The notes under the pieces are model-generated. The model had not been told where the DNA came from. It did not search any database and saw only the letters and a program-made list of their open reading frames with translations. DNA of 23,224 bases from assembly GCA_023228025.1 (NCBI GenBank), contig JALOCD010000065.1:1-23224 (forward strand), in the 5' to 3' direction. Positions within the stretch are counted from its first letter, which is position 1; each line of letters begins with the position of its first letter. Shown here piece by piece: positions 16,896-23,224 of this stretch. Source of the stretch: Prolixibacteraceae bacterium. GTDB taxonomy: Bacteria; Bacteroidota; Bacteroidia; Bacteroidales; Prolixibacteraceae. The position numbers and the translations under genes are program-made.

Positions 16896-17819
16896 ATGTC
16901 TGTTCTTGTTGAAGATGTTTCCAAAAGCTACGGAAGTCAGCTTGCACTCGATAAAATCTCATTTTCCGTCGAATCCGGAAGTATCATGGGAATCCTGGGA
17001 CCAAACGGCGCCGGAAAATCTACATTGCTGAAAATTATTTCTGGCTATCTCCGTTCTACCTACGGTTCAGTGAAGATCAATGACCTGCAAGTTGATCCCG
17101 AAAATCCTGAAATCAAGAAATTCATAGGATACCTTCCGGAAAATAATCCGCTTTATACCGATCTTTATGTTAGGGAATATCTGGGTCTTGTGGCAGGATT
17201 TTACAAAATTCCAAACAAGAACGGCAGAATCGATGAGATGATTGAAATGACCGGATTGGGATCCGAGGTTTTCAAAAAAATAGGCGCCTTGTCGAAGGGA
17301 TACCGCCAGCGGGTTGGATTGGCGCAGGCTTTGATTCATGATCCGGCATTGCTGATACTGGATGAGCCTACTTCCGGCCTTGATCCTGCCCAATTGGTCG
17401 AAATCAGACAACTGATCCGCAACATCAGCAGCAATAAAACAGTCTTATTCTCTACACATATCATGCAGGAAGTGGATGCCGTTTGCGATAGGGTACTCAT
17501 TCTGAACCAGGGGAAAGTGGTGGCGCTCGAAACACCTGAAAACATTAAAAAGCTTACCTATCAAAAAATCAGAAAGATACTTATTGAATACAACGAACCG
17601 GTACCGGTTCAACTCGTTGCCACCATCAAAGGAGTCATAAAAGCCGAACAACTCGATACCAACAAATTTTTTCTGTATTCATCAAGTGAAGATCTTAGGC
17701 CTGTTCTGTTCAATCATGCAGTGACAAACAAGCTAACCCTTCTTACCCTGCACGAACAGGAATCTTCCATGGAACATAGTTTCCTTGAACTCGTTAAAGA
17801 TGAGAGATTGGAGAGTTGA
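16896..17819 (+). CDS. gldA: ABC transporter ATP-binding protein, GldA type
   Basis: This 307-residue nucleotide-binding subunit has Walker A GPNGAGKST (35-43), signature LSKGYRQ (132-138), Walker B LLILDEP (152-158) and the H-loop H188 in STHIM. The N-terminus (VEDVSKSYGSQLALDKISFSV) and GYLPENNPLYTDLYVREYL follow the GldA group, which works with GldF/GldG permeases in gliding or related Bacteroidota export. No permease gene is adjacent, so partner and cargo are unknown, and gldA may be an overprecise symbol. I chose the ATG at 16896; a TTG at 16875 would add seven residues not typical of the family. The stop codon lies inside a heptamer repeat, so the very C-terminus is repeat-derived. Confidence 0.85.
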   Translation: MSVLVEDVSKSYGSQLALDKISFSVESGSIMGILGPNGAGKSTLLKIISGYLRSTYGSVKINDLQVDPENPEIKKFIGYLPENNPLYTDLYVREYLGLVAGFYKIPNKNGRIDEMIEMTGLGSEVFKKIGALSKGYRQRVGLAQALIHDPALLILDEPTSGLDPAQLVEIRQLIRNISSNKTVLFSTHIMQEVDAVCDRVLILNQGKVVALETPENIKKLTYQKIRKILIEYNEPVPVQLVATIKGVIKAEQLDTNKFFLYSSSEDLRPVLFNHAVTNKLTLLTLHEQESSMEHSFLELVKDERLES

Positions 17820-17866
17820 GAGTTGAGAGTTGAAAGTTAAAAGTTGAAAGTTGAAAGTTGAGAGTT
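17811..17866. repeat. Heptamer tandem repeat, eight units (GAGAGTT/GAAAGTT)
   Basis: Eight consecutive 7-bp units read GAGAGTT x3, GAAAGTT, AAAAGTT, GAAAGTT x2, GAGAGTT. The gldA stop codon (17817-17819) spans units one and two, so this array ends the coding sequence. Confidence 0.85.
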
Positions 17867-17990
17867 GAAAACTTTATTTTGTTTTAACGATTAGTTTAAT
17901 TTCGTATATAAAACTTTGAAATGCTTATTAAATTTTAAACTTAACGTGAGCCACGTAAAACAAATAATATAAAGCATTTGTAAAAATATC

Positions 17991-18143
17991 GCCACTAAGT
18001 GGCTTAATTTTCTCTTGTAAATAGTTCTAAAAAGATATAGCTGCTACGCAGCATTGTTTTATACAACGTAGTTGTTATATCTTTGTAGATAAGCATATTA
18101 CAATATTTTTTAAGCAACGTAGTTGCGATATCTAAATATGCTT
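17991..18143. repeat. Nested hairpin array with TAC/GTA loops
   Basis: Four short hairpins share a stem-of-five, loop-of-three plan: GCCAC-TAA-GTGGC (17991-18003), GCTGC-TAC-GCAGC (18040-18052), ACAAC-GTA-GTTGT (18063-18075) and GCAAC-GTA-GTTGC (18114-18126). The second and third are enclosed by a perfect 9-bp pair AAAGATATA (18031-18039) / TATATCTTT (18076-18084), giving a three-way junction. The fourth is enclosed by AAGCATATT (18091-18099) / AATATGCTT (18135-18143). The stretch is AT-rich and non-coding, and resembles REP-type elements. Confidence 0.6.
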
Positions 18144-18153
18144 TAATTTTAAC

Positions 18154-18207
18154 TGGACAATTGTGATTTAGAATTAATATCATTGTCCATTGTCAATTAG
18201 AATTAAT
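18154..18207. repeat. Short inverted and direct repeats upstream of the propeller-phosphoesterase gene
   Basis: TGGACAAT (18154-18161) and ATTGTCCA (18182-18189) form an inverted pair. TTAGAATTAAT occurs at 18168-18178 and again at 18197-18207. This completes the gene-free stretch 17820-18278. In its last 70 nt I see no promoter box that meets TAnnTTTG. Confidence 0.45.
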
Positions 18208-18278
18208 CTCTATGAAGCTATAATAATTTCAAATCAGGTATTCTTTCAAAAAGTGTCCATTTCAATAACTATCATAAC

Positions 18279-20930
18279 ATGAAAATTTCAATCCTTCTTT
18301 TGCTGCTGATATTGTCAGCCTCAGGTACTATAAACGCCCAACTGGCAAAAAAAACCAAAGGTCAAAACAAATACCTGAGTAGCTACGATATCAAAACGCT
18401 AACCCCGGATCAGATGCCTGTCCTGCTTCCTTATAACCGCTGGATTGATCCGGCTGGTACACAAATTTTCTTTGGGAACAAGGAGCTGGAAAATCATTCC
18501 CTGGATGTAGCGCTCTCCCCGGACGAAAAGTGGCTGGCCATTGAGGGTCGATACGAGGTAGTGATGATAGCCACCTCCTCAAAAAAGATTGTTGCCACCT
18601 TCCAATTGAGCAATTACTTCAAGAATCAGGTCCAAATGAATTCTTTTTCAGGAATTTGTTGGAGGCAAGAAGGTGATCTAAGCCAGCTCTTCTGGGGTGC
18701 AGGCGGTAAAGATGGATCAGGAGTGGTTAAAGCCACCTGGAGCAATGGAAAATTTTCAGATGCAGAATACATCCCAGTTGAAAAGGAGTCACCCGCCAAA
18801 ATGTCACTGGTTAACGAGGTGCTCTTCCGCCATGAATCCGGGACACCCGCGCTATATGTTGTATTAAATGGCAACAACACCGTGTTGAAAATGAATACAG
18901 ATACAAAAAAGACCATCTGGACCACTCATGTTGGGGTCGCCCCATTTGGAATCACCATGGCCAACGGGAAAATTTATGTCACCAACTGGGCTGGAAACCA
19001 GCCGGAGGCAAATGATCCCAATGTTGCTGGGGTGCCCTGGGGAAGCGCCAAAGTGAATGACCTGAACGGCGCTACCCGGGAAGGAACTGTTTCTGTTCTT
19101 GACCCCGCCACAGGTGCTGTTTTAAAAGCGATCCCAGTAGGTTTGCATCCAAATGACCTGATTCATTCTTCCGATGAAAAATTTGTCTATGTCTCCAATG
19201 CGAACAGCGACCAGGTCAGCGTGATTTCAACGACAAGAGATGCGGTGACCGAGACAATTTCAGTGAGACTAAATGCAGAAGAGAATTCGTACTGGGGTGA
19301 TTCGCCCAATGGCCTGGCACTCTCGAAAGACAACAAGAAGCTATATGTTTGCAATGGCCTCGACAATGCGTTGGCCGTAGTTTCCCTGGGACAAAAGTCG
19401 GCGGTTGGCGCAACAGAAGCGGAAAGCCGGGTTAACGGATTTATTCCGACCGCAGCCTATCCTGCAGCAGCTGCAGTTTCGAATGAAAATCTCATTTATG
19501 TGGCCAATCTCGAAGCATCGGGCTCTTCGATCCCATTTTACACCGAAGGATCTAAAAAACCAAAATACAATTCGCACAAGGAGATGGCTTCAGTCTCTGT
19601 CATTCCAATACCGGATAATAAGTCATTAAAAAATTTCACGGAAAGGGTAGAAGCCGCCAATTTTCAATTCAGGATTGATCTGACGGCAAAACTCCCCAGG
19701 AAAAATGCAAAACCGGTTCCGGTTCCTGAAAGGGTTGGTGAGCCATCGGTGATCAAGCACATTCTCTATGTTATCAAAGAGAACAGAACATATGACCAGG
19801 TTTTGGGTGACATGAAAAAGGGCAACGGCGATTCGACCCTGACTGTATATGGAAGAACCGTTACCCCAAACTCCCACCAGCTTAGCAATCAGTATATTTT
19901 GATGGACAACTACCATGCATCAGGCAAATGTTCGGCTGAAGGACATCAGTGGACAGATGCATCCATTGTTACTGATTACGTCGAAAAATCTGTTCGGGCC
20001 TGGCCTCGCAGCTATCCGCATGTTCAGTACGATGCCCTTGTATACTCCCCAACTGGCTTTATCTGGGACAACGCATTGGCCCACGGTAAAAAAGTACGGA
20101 TTTACGGCGAAGCCTGTCTTTGCGATTTCGGTCCAAACCAAACATGGAGTTCCATCTACCGTGATTTCCTCAACCACAAGAAACTTGAATTCAAGAATAA
20201 AACGACCATTCAACCGGTTGAAGCAATCTTAAGTCAAAATTTTCCCTCCTCCGACAACCATCTGGTCTCAGACGTCCAAAGGGCTGACCTGTTCATCAAA
20301 GAGTTGCAGGAATATGAAAAACTAGATGGCGATCAACTTCCTGAACTAATGGTGATGGCGCTTTCCAACGATCATACCACCGGAACCCGGCCCGGTCAGC
20401 CAACACCGCGTGCCATGGTTGCTGACAATGATCTTGCCCTCGGACAGATTGTCGAAGCCCTTTCCAAAAGTAAGTACTGGAAGAATACGGCAATTTTCGT
20501 GACTGAAGATGATTCGCAGGATGGGTGGGACCATGTTTCTGCATATCGTACGGTTGGTATGATCATTAGTCCGTATACCAGGAGCGCAAGTATCATTCAC
20601 ACCAATTATAACCAGGTCTCCATGGTACGGACTATTGAACAAATTCTTGGAATTCCTCCGATGAATGTGATGGATGCTACCGCTATGCCCATGTTTGATT
20701 GCTTCACGTCAAAGGCAGATATTACCCCATACAAAGCGCTAATGAACGAAATACCCCTGGATGAGATGAATCCTGATCTTCGTAGCTTAAAGGGTACCGC
20801 CCTTCACTATGCCAAAAGAAGCATGGAACCTCAGTTTGATGGGATCGATGATGGGGATGAAGATCTTTTTAACCGGATCCTATGGTTTGCGGCCAAAGGT
20901 AATGCGAAGTATCCTCACATAAACAAGTGA
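18279..20930 (+). CDS. Secreted YncE-like beta-propeller fused to phosphoesterase (alkaline phosphatase superfamily)
   Basis: A signal peptide (about 1-20, ending INAQ) sends it to the periplasm. Residues about 50-440 form a YVTN/YncE beta-propeller, with repeats such as KFVYVSNANSDQVSVIST and KKLYVCNGLDNALAVVSL. Residues about 490-860 are a phosphoesterase domain of the phospholipase C/acid phosphatase type (alkaline phosphatase fold). The metal site candidates are E501-N502 in IKENRTYDQ, D698-H699 in SNDHTTGT and E743-D744-D745 with D751-H752 in TEDDSQDGWDH. The family is often annotated as bifunctional YncE/alkaline phosphatase. The substrate is unknown; a phosphoester outside the cytoplasm is likely. 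The 883-residue length fits the fusion. Its stop codon is within the terminator stem. It has no functional link to gldA or metK that I can see. Confidence 0.88.
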   Translation: MKISILLLLLILSASGTINAQLAKKTKGQNKYLSSYDIKTLTPDQMPVLLPYNRWIDPAGTQIFFGNKELENHSLDVALSPDEKWLAIEGRYEVVMIATSSKKIVATFQLSNYFKNQVQMNSFSGICWRQEGDLSQLFWGAGGKDGSGVVKATWSNGKFSDAEYIPVEKESPAKMSLVNEVLFRHESGTPALYVVLNGNNTVLKMNTDTKKTIWTTHVGVAPFGITMANGKIYVTNWAGNQPEANDPNVAGVPWGSAKVNDLNGATREGTVSVLDPATGAVLKAIPVGLHPNDLIHSSDEKFVYVSNANSDQVSVISTTRDAVTETISVRLNAEENSYWGDSPNGLALSKDNKKLYVCNGLDNALAVVSLGQKSAVGATEAESRVNGFIPTAAYPAAAAVSNENLIYVANLEASGSSIPFYTEGSKKPKYNSHKEMASVSVIPIPDNKSLKNFTERVEAANFQFRIDLTAKLPRKNAKPVPVPERVGEPSVIKHILYVIKENRTYDQVLGDMKKGNGDSTLTVYGRTVTPNSHQLSNQYILMDNYHASGKCSAEGHQWTDASIVTDYVEKSVRAWPRSYPHVQYDALVYSPTGFIWDNALAHGKKVRIYGEACLCDFGPNQTWSSIYRDFLNHKKLEFKNKTTIQPVEAILSQNFPSSDNHLVSDVQRADLFIKELQEYEKLDGDQLPELMVMALSNDHTTGTRPGQPTPRAMVADNDLALGQIVEALSKSKYWKNTAIFVTEDDSQDGWDHVSAYRTVGMIISPYTRSASIIHTNYNQVSMVRTIEQILGIPPMNVMDATAMPMFDCFTSKADITPYKALMNEIPLDEMNPDLRSLKGTALHYAKRSMEPQFDGIDDGDEDLFNRILWFAAKGNAKYPHINK

Positions 20931-20948
20931 CTATAGTCACTTGTTTTT
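20921..20948 (+). terminator. Terminator overlapping the phosphoesterase stop codon
   Basis: An 11-bp perfect stem AAACAAGTGAC / GTCACTTGTTT closes TATA, itself a palindrome, and runs into six T residues. The TGA stop at 20928-20930 is in the 5' arm, so a terminating ribosome would cover the stem. Confidence 0.85.
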
Positions 20949-20963
20949 TCAAAGATAAAATTT

Positions 20964-20971
20964 TACATTTG
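20964..20971 (+). promoter_or_regulatory. Probable promoter of metK
   Basis: TACATTTG matches TAnnTTTG; a TTG at 20941-20943 lies 20 nt upstream as a partial -33 box, inside the T-run of the preceding terminator. Transcription would start about 20975-20979, at or just inside the 5' edge of the riboswitch P1 stem, so the start point needs care. Confidence 0.5.
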
Positions 20972-20973
20972 CG

Positions 20974-21025
20974 CTGTGGACGGATTTGATTGATTGCAAC
21001 CACGGAAAAAAATGCTAAAACAAAG
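20974..21025 (+). promoter_or_regulatory. SAM-II class riboswitch in the metK leader
   Basis: It binds S-adenosylmethionine and should lower metK expression when SAM is abundant. P1 is CTGTGG (20974-20979) with CCACGG (21000-21005), six pairs including one U-G. The P1 loop has the family words GATTTGA and ATTGCAA (20983-20999), and the 3' strand has the hallmark TGCTAAAA (21013-21020). The pseudoknot pairs are visible: TTTG (20985-20988) with CAAA (21021-21024), and GCA (20996-20998) with TGC (21013-21015), in the order expected for SAM-II. I assign it by recalled consensus, not by a covariance search; the related SAM-V class is the main alternative. Confidence 0.8.
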
Positions 21026-21095
21026 TGTATTGACTTCCCCTTCAATCATCCATCCCACTAAGTTTTACATCCGTCGCCTTAAAAAAGTGACATAA
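21012..21095 (+). CDS. Possible 27-residue leader peptide (upstream ORF of metK)
   Basis: An ATG at 21012-21014 lies inside the riboswitch's conserved 3' strand and opens 27 codons (MLKQSVL ... RRLKKVT) ending with TAA at 21093-21095, 11 nt before the metK ATG and in a different frame. The peptide is basic at its end and has no recognised domain. If translated, ligand binding would bury its start codon, and metK could be coupled to it through the short gap. It could also be a chance ORF in a leader. Confidence 0.35.
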   Translation: MLKQSVLTSPSIIHPTKFYIRRLKKVT

Positions 21096-21106
21096 TAATT
21101 TAACCT

Positions 21107-22363
21107 ATGGGATATCTATTTACTTCAGAATCAGTATCAGAAGGTCATCCGGATAAAGTTGCTGATCAGATTTCGGATGCAGTATTGGATGCATTTCTTG
21201 CTTACGATCCGAAATCAAAAGTAGCTTGCGAAACGATGGTCACTACCGGACAGGTGATTCTTGCCGGTGAAATCAAATCAGAAACCTATGTCGATGTCCG
21301 CGAAGTGGCCAGAAAGGTCATCAACAAAATCGGTTATACCAAAGCTGAATACCAGTTCGATGGAGACTCTTGCGGTGTTCTGACCGCCCTCCATGAGCAA
21401 TCACCCGACATCAACCGGGGCGTAGAACGCTCTGAATTGGAAAACCAGGGAGCCGGCGATCAGGGCATGATGTTTGGTTACGCCTGTAGCGAGACCGATA
21501 ACTTCATGCCTTTACCCCTTGAACTTGCCCATGCGCTGCTCAAAGAGCTGGCAAAAATCCGCAAGGCGGGCAAGGTAATGAAATACCTTCGCCCGGATGC
21601 AAAGTCACAGGTAACCATCGAATATGACGACAACAACCAAGCAGTAAAAGTTCATACCATTGTGATCTCTACACAACATGATGATTTCGATGCAGATGAT
21701 GTTAGAATGCTTGCCAAAATCAAGGATGATGTTCAAAATATACTGATACCGGCCACCAAAGCAGTACTTCCTGTTCGTCTGCAGAAACTCTTCGAACCCG
21801 GATATATTTTGCACGTCAATCCTACCGGGAAATTCGTTATCGGCGGACCGCACGGAGACAGTGGGCTTACCGGACGCAAAATTATTGTTGACACCTACGG
21901 AGGACGCGGAGCCCACGGAGGAGGTGCCTTTTCGGGCAAAGATCCATCAAAAGTGGACCGTTCGGCCGCCTATGCTGCCCGCCACATTGCTAAAAATATT
22001 GTTGCAGCAGGTGTAGCCGGAGAAATTTTAGTACAACTTGCTTATGCCATTGGTGTAGCCCAGCCTGTCAATATCTATGTTAATACGTATGGTTCTGCCA
22101 AGGTGAACCTTCATGACAACGAAATAGCAGACAAAATTTCGGCCTTGTTCGATCTTCGCCCCTATGCCATTGAGCAGCGTTTAAAACTGCGTAATCCGAT
22201 CTACGAGGAGAGCGCATCCTATGGCCACATGGGTCGTACTCCACGGAAGGTGACCAAAAAATTCGAATCGGCCTATTTCGGCAACATCGAGAAGGAGGTA
22301 GAATTGTTTACCTGGGAAAAACTCGATTACGTCGAAAAGATCAAATCTGCCTTCGGATTATAA
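21107..22363 (+). CDS. metK: S-adenosylmethionine synthetase
   Basis: It makes SAM from methionine and ATP in the cytoplasm and forms dimers or tetramers. Family motifs are GHPDKVADQISDAVLDA (13-29), GDQGMMFGYA (117-126), DSGLTGRK, and the glycine-rich phosphate loop GGGAFSGKDP (271-280) followed by KVDRSAAYAAR. The 418-residue length exceeds the roughly 384 of E. coli, with the extra residues spread through the middle and C-terminus, as I recall for Bacteroidota. It has no Shine-Dalgarno; the ATG at 21107 is fixed by the MGYLFTSESVSEGHPDK start. Upstream is a SAM-II type riboswitch, giving product feedback, and downstream a strong terminator, so it is a single-gene transcript. Confidence 0.97.
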   Translation: MGYLFTSESVSEGHPDKVADQISDAVLDAFLAYDPKSKVACETMVTTGQVILAGEIKSETYVDVREVARKVINKIGYTKAEYQFDGDSCGVLTALHEQSPDINRGVERSELENQGAGDQGMMFGYACSETDNFMPLPLELAHALLKELAKIRKAGKVMKYLRPDAKSQVTIEYDDNNQAVKVHTIVISTQHDDFDADDVRMLAKIKDDVQNILIPATKAVLPVRLQKLFEPGYILHVNPTGKFVIGGPHGDSGLTGRKIIVDTYGGRGAHGGGAFSGKDPSKVDRSAAYAARHIAKNIVAAGVAGEILVQLAYAIGVAQPVNIYVNTYGSAKVNLHDNEIADKISALFDLRPYAIEQRLKLRNPIYEESASYGHMGRTPRKVTKKFESAYFGNIEKEVELFTWEKLDYVEKIKSAFGL

Positions 22364-22385
22364 GTATCCGATATTCCCGCTATTA

Positions 22386-22425
22386 AAAGTCCCGTTGCAA
22401 ACCAATGCAGCGGGACTTTCTTTTT
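22386..22425 (+). terminator. Strong terminator after metK
   Basis: A 14-bp stem AAAGTCCCGTTGCA / TGCAGCGGGACTTT with one T-G pair and a 6-nt loop, followed by CTTTTTG. It lies 22 nt after the metK stop. Confidence 0.92.
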
Positions 22426-22477
22426 GATCCTTTCTTTTTCTCCTTTTTTTGCCTTAACTTATGGTATAATTTTTTTC

Positions 22478-22575
22478 ACCACAAAGGACACTACGGATGC
22501 ACCAAGGACACAAAAACAGATTCCAGAATGCTCCCAATTTATAGCCTTTGTGTTTTACTTTGAGACCTTAGTGGT
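22478..22575. repeat. Dispersed ACCAC-type inverted repeat, copy 2
   Basis: Outer arms ACCACAAAGG (22478-22487) and CCTTAGTGGT (22566-22575) pair at 9 of 10 positions; an inner pair is GGACACAAAA / CTTTGTGTTTT. It is the same family as 2584-2652. It fills part of the gene-free stretch 22364-22710. Confidence 0.6.
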
Positions 22576-22634
22576 AAAATAGAAACTGCTTCCAATCGGA
22601 TAAATTTTTCAACTGACCGAAAACAGGTCGAATA

Positions 22635-22663
22635 GTTTGAGGTCACATTTTGTGACTTCAAAC
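22635..22663. promoter_or_regulatory. 29-nt palindrome upstream of the ORF6N gene
   Basis: Arms GTTTGAGGTCACA and TGTGACTTCAAAC, 13 nt each with one mismatch, flank TTT. It lies 48 nt before the ancestral ORF6N start, the place for an operator. It matches the palindrome inside the gene (22892-22920) at 24 of 29 positions. Confidence 0.6.
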
Positions 22664-22891
22664 GACAGAGAGCAATGAAAATGAACCGAATAAATTTAAA
22701 CATCTACAAAATGGAACTTCAACTAATTTAAAACAAAATTCACGAGATTAGGGGACAGAGAGTGATGATCGAATTCGACCTGGCTAACATGTACGGTGTC
22801 GACACAAGAAGTTTAAAACAGGCGGTTAAAAGAAACATAAGCCGTTTCCCTTCTGACTTCATGTTTGAACTTACCAGAACGGAGTGGGACA

Positions 22892-22920
22892 GTTTGATAT
22901 CACAATTTGTGATATCAAAC
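22892..22920. promoter_or_regulatory. 29-nt perfect palindrome inside the ORF6N coding sequence
   Basis: Arms GTTTGATATCACA and TGTGATATCAAAC flank ATT; counting the inner A-T pair, 14 bp per arm with a single central base and no mismatch. It encodes SLISQFVISN of the protein. It has the same length and spacing as 22635-22663, 257 bp upstream. Confidence 0.65.
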
Positions 22921-22999
22921 CGGGGTGGCAACAGATTCTTGCCATACGCATTTACGGAACAAGGTGTCGCTATGCTCTCAAGTGTCCTTAGGAGTGAAA

Positions 23000-23064
23000 C
23001 ACCCCTCGGCTACGCTCGGGGACCCGGATTCCTCATCACCTATTGCCCTTCGACTTCGCCCAAG
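23000..23064. repeat. Composite 60-65 bp dispersed repeat, copy 2
   Basis: It shares CCCCTCGGCT, CGGGGACCCGG, TTCCTC and CTATTGCCCTTCGACTTCGC with 14662-14726, in the same order. It begins within the ORF6N reading frame and replaces the expected C-terminal coding sequence. Compared with copy 1 it lacks one CCCCTCGG duplication and the terminal CTCAGGG. Confidence 0.75.
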
Positions 23065-23086
23065 ATGCTACTTTGCTTAAACCAGT

Positions 23087-23224
23087 AACATTTCAAACAT
23101 TTCAAACATTTCAAACATTTCAAACATTTCAAACATTTCAAACATTTCAAACATTTCAAACATTTCAAACATTTCAAACATTTCAAACATTTCAAACATT
23201 TCAAACATTTCAAACATTTCAAAC
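23087..23224. repeat. 9-bp tandem array, unit AACATTTCA, about 15.3 copies, open at the window end
   Basis: Perfect copies of AACATTTCA run from 23087 to the last base with no substitution, so the array probably continues beyond the window. The unit length is a multiple of three, which makes spurious open frames (Lys-Cys-Leu on the minus strand, Asn-Ile-Ser on the plus strand). It starts at the stop codon of the broken ORF6N frame. Confidence 0.97.

Larger units (their letters stand above)
22711..23088 (+). pseudogene. ORF6N-domain protein gene, broken
   Basis: ORF6N domains are found in phage-type and Bacteroidota DNA-binding proteins. The reading frame from ATG 22711 gives MELQLI, then TAA at 22729-22731, then continues in frame with NKIHEIRGQRVMIEFDLA; I recall Gln at the stop position in relatives, so CAA to TAA is the likely change. 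The body has LANMYGVDTRSLKQAVKRN, RFPSDFMFELTRTEW and YAFTEQGVAMLSSVLRSET, all ORF6N hallmarks. After T97 (about 23001) the sequence turns into a dispersed repeat and the frame ends at 23086-23088, losing the C-terminal half usual in this family. A GTG or ATG restart at 22762/22765 could still make a shortened N-terminal domain. It has no other gene nearby. Confidence 0.8.

Noticed and set aside
17820..18278. tRNA or other known RNA gene in the gene-free stretch
   Set aside because: The cloverleaf-like shape at 18031-18084 lacks T-loop, anticodon arm and CCA features; it is better described as nested repeats.
22762..23088. Intact small gene of 108 residues
   Set aside because: ORF6N homology continues upstream of 22762 through a stop codon, and the tail is encoded by a dispersed repeat.
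23040..23222. Minus-strand open frame of repeated Lys-Cys-Leu
   Set aside because: It is only the 9-bp tandem array read in one frame; no start context or domain.
23087..23224. CRISPR-like direct repeats
   Set aside because: Units are 9 bp with no spacers and no cas genes nearby.

Overview
The window looks like chromosomal DNA of a free-living member of the Bacteroidota, probably Bacteroidales/Marinilabiliales-like. Clues are the long three-domain form of IspG, a GldA-type ABC ATPase, a tsaE-ald pair, family-92 and family-106-type glycosidases with signal peptides or lipoboxes, promoter boxes of the Bacteroidota TAnnTTTG type, and almost no Shine-Dalgarno sequences. Species cannot be named from sequence alone.

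Layout. (1) 1-2563: a terminator, then a two-gene unit of an unknown membrane-anchored protein and a type I pullulanase with no export signal. (2) 2564-4786: ald and tsaE on the minus strand, diverging from gcvH across a perfect 28-bp palindrome that carries a promoter-like box on each strand. (3) 4914-14633: a carbohydrate cluster of GH92 alpha-mannosidase, GH106-type alpha-L-rhamnosidase, a second very large GH106-like lipoprotein and a YihX-like HAD phosphatase, all on the plus strand. It looks built to trim mannose- and rhamnose-containing glycans; no SusC/SusD transporter pair or regulator is in the window. (4) 14851-17819: ispG (minus strand) and gldA (plus strand), divergent. (5) 17820-18278: a gene-free stretch with heptamer repeats and nested hairpins. 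(6) 18279-20930: a secreted YncE-like propeller fused to a phosphoesterase. (7) 20964-22425: metK, preceded by what I read as a SAM-II class riboswitch, with a 27-codon upstream ORF whose ATG lies inside the aptamer's 3' strand. (8) 22635-23224: a broken ORF6N-domain gene carrying two copies of one 29-nt palindrome (upstream and inside the coding sequence), truncated by a dispersed repeat and followed by a 9-bp tandem array that runs off the window.

The most interesting parts are the metK leader (riboswitch, upstream ORF and a possible anti-aptamer strand), the paired palindromes of the ORF6N gene, and an alanine dehydrogenase homologue in which two positions normally occupied by catalytic residues are changed. 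Intergenic regions are rich in short repeats of several unrelated families.
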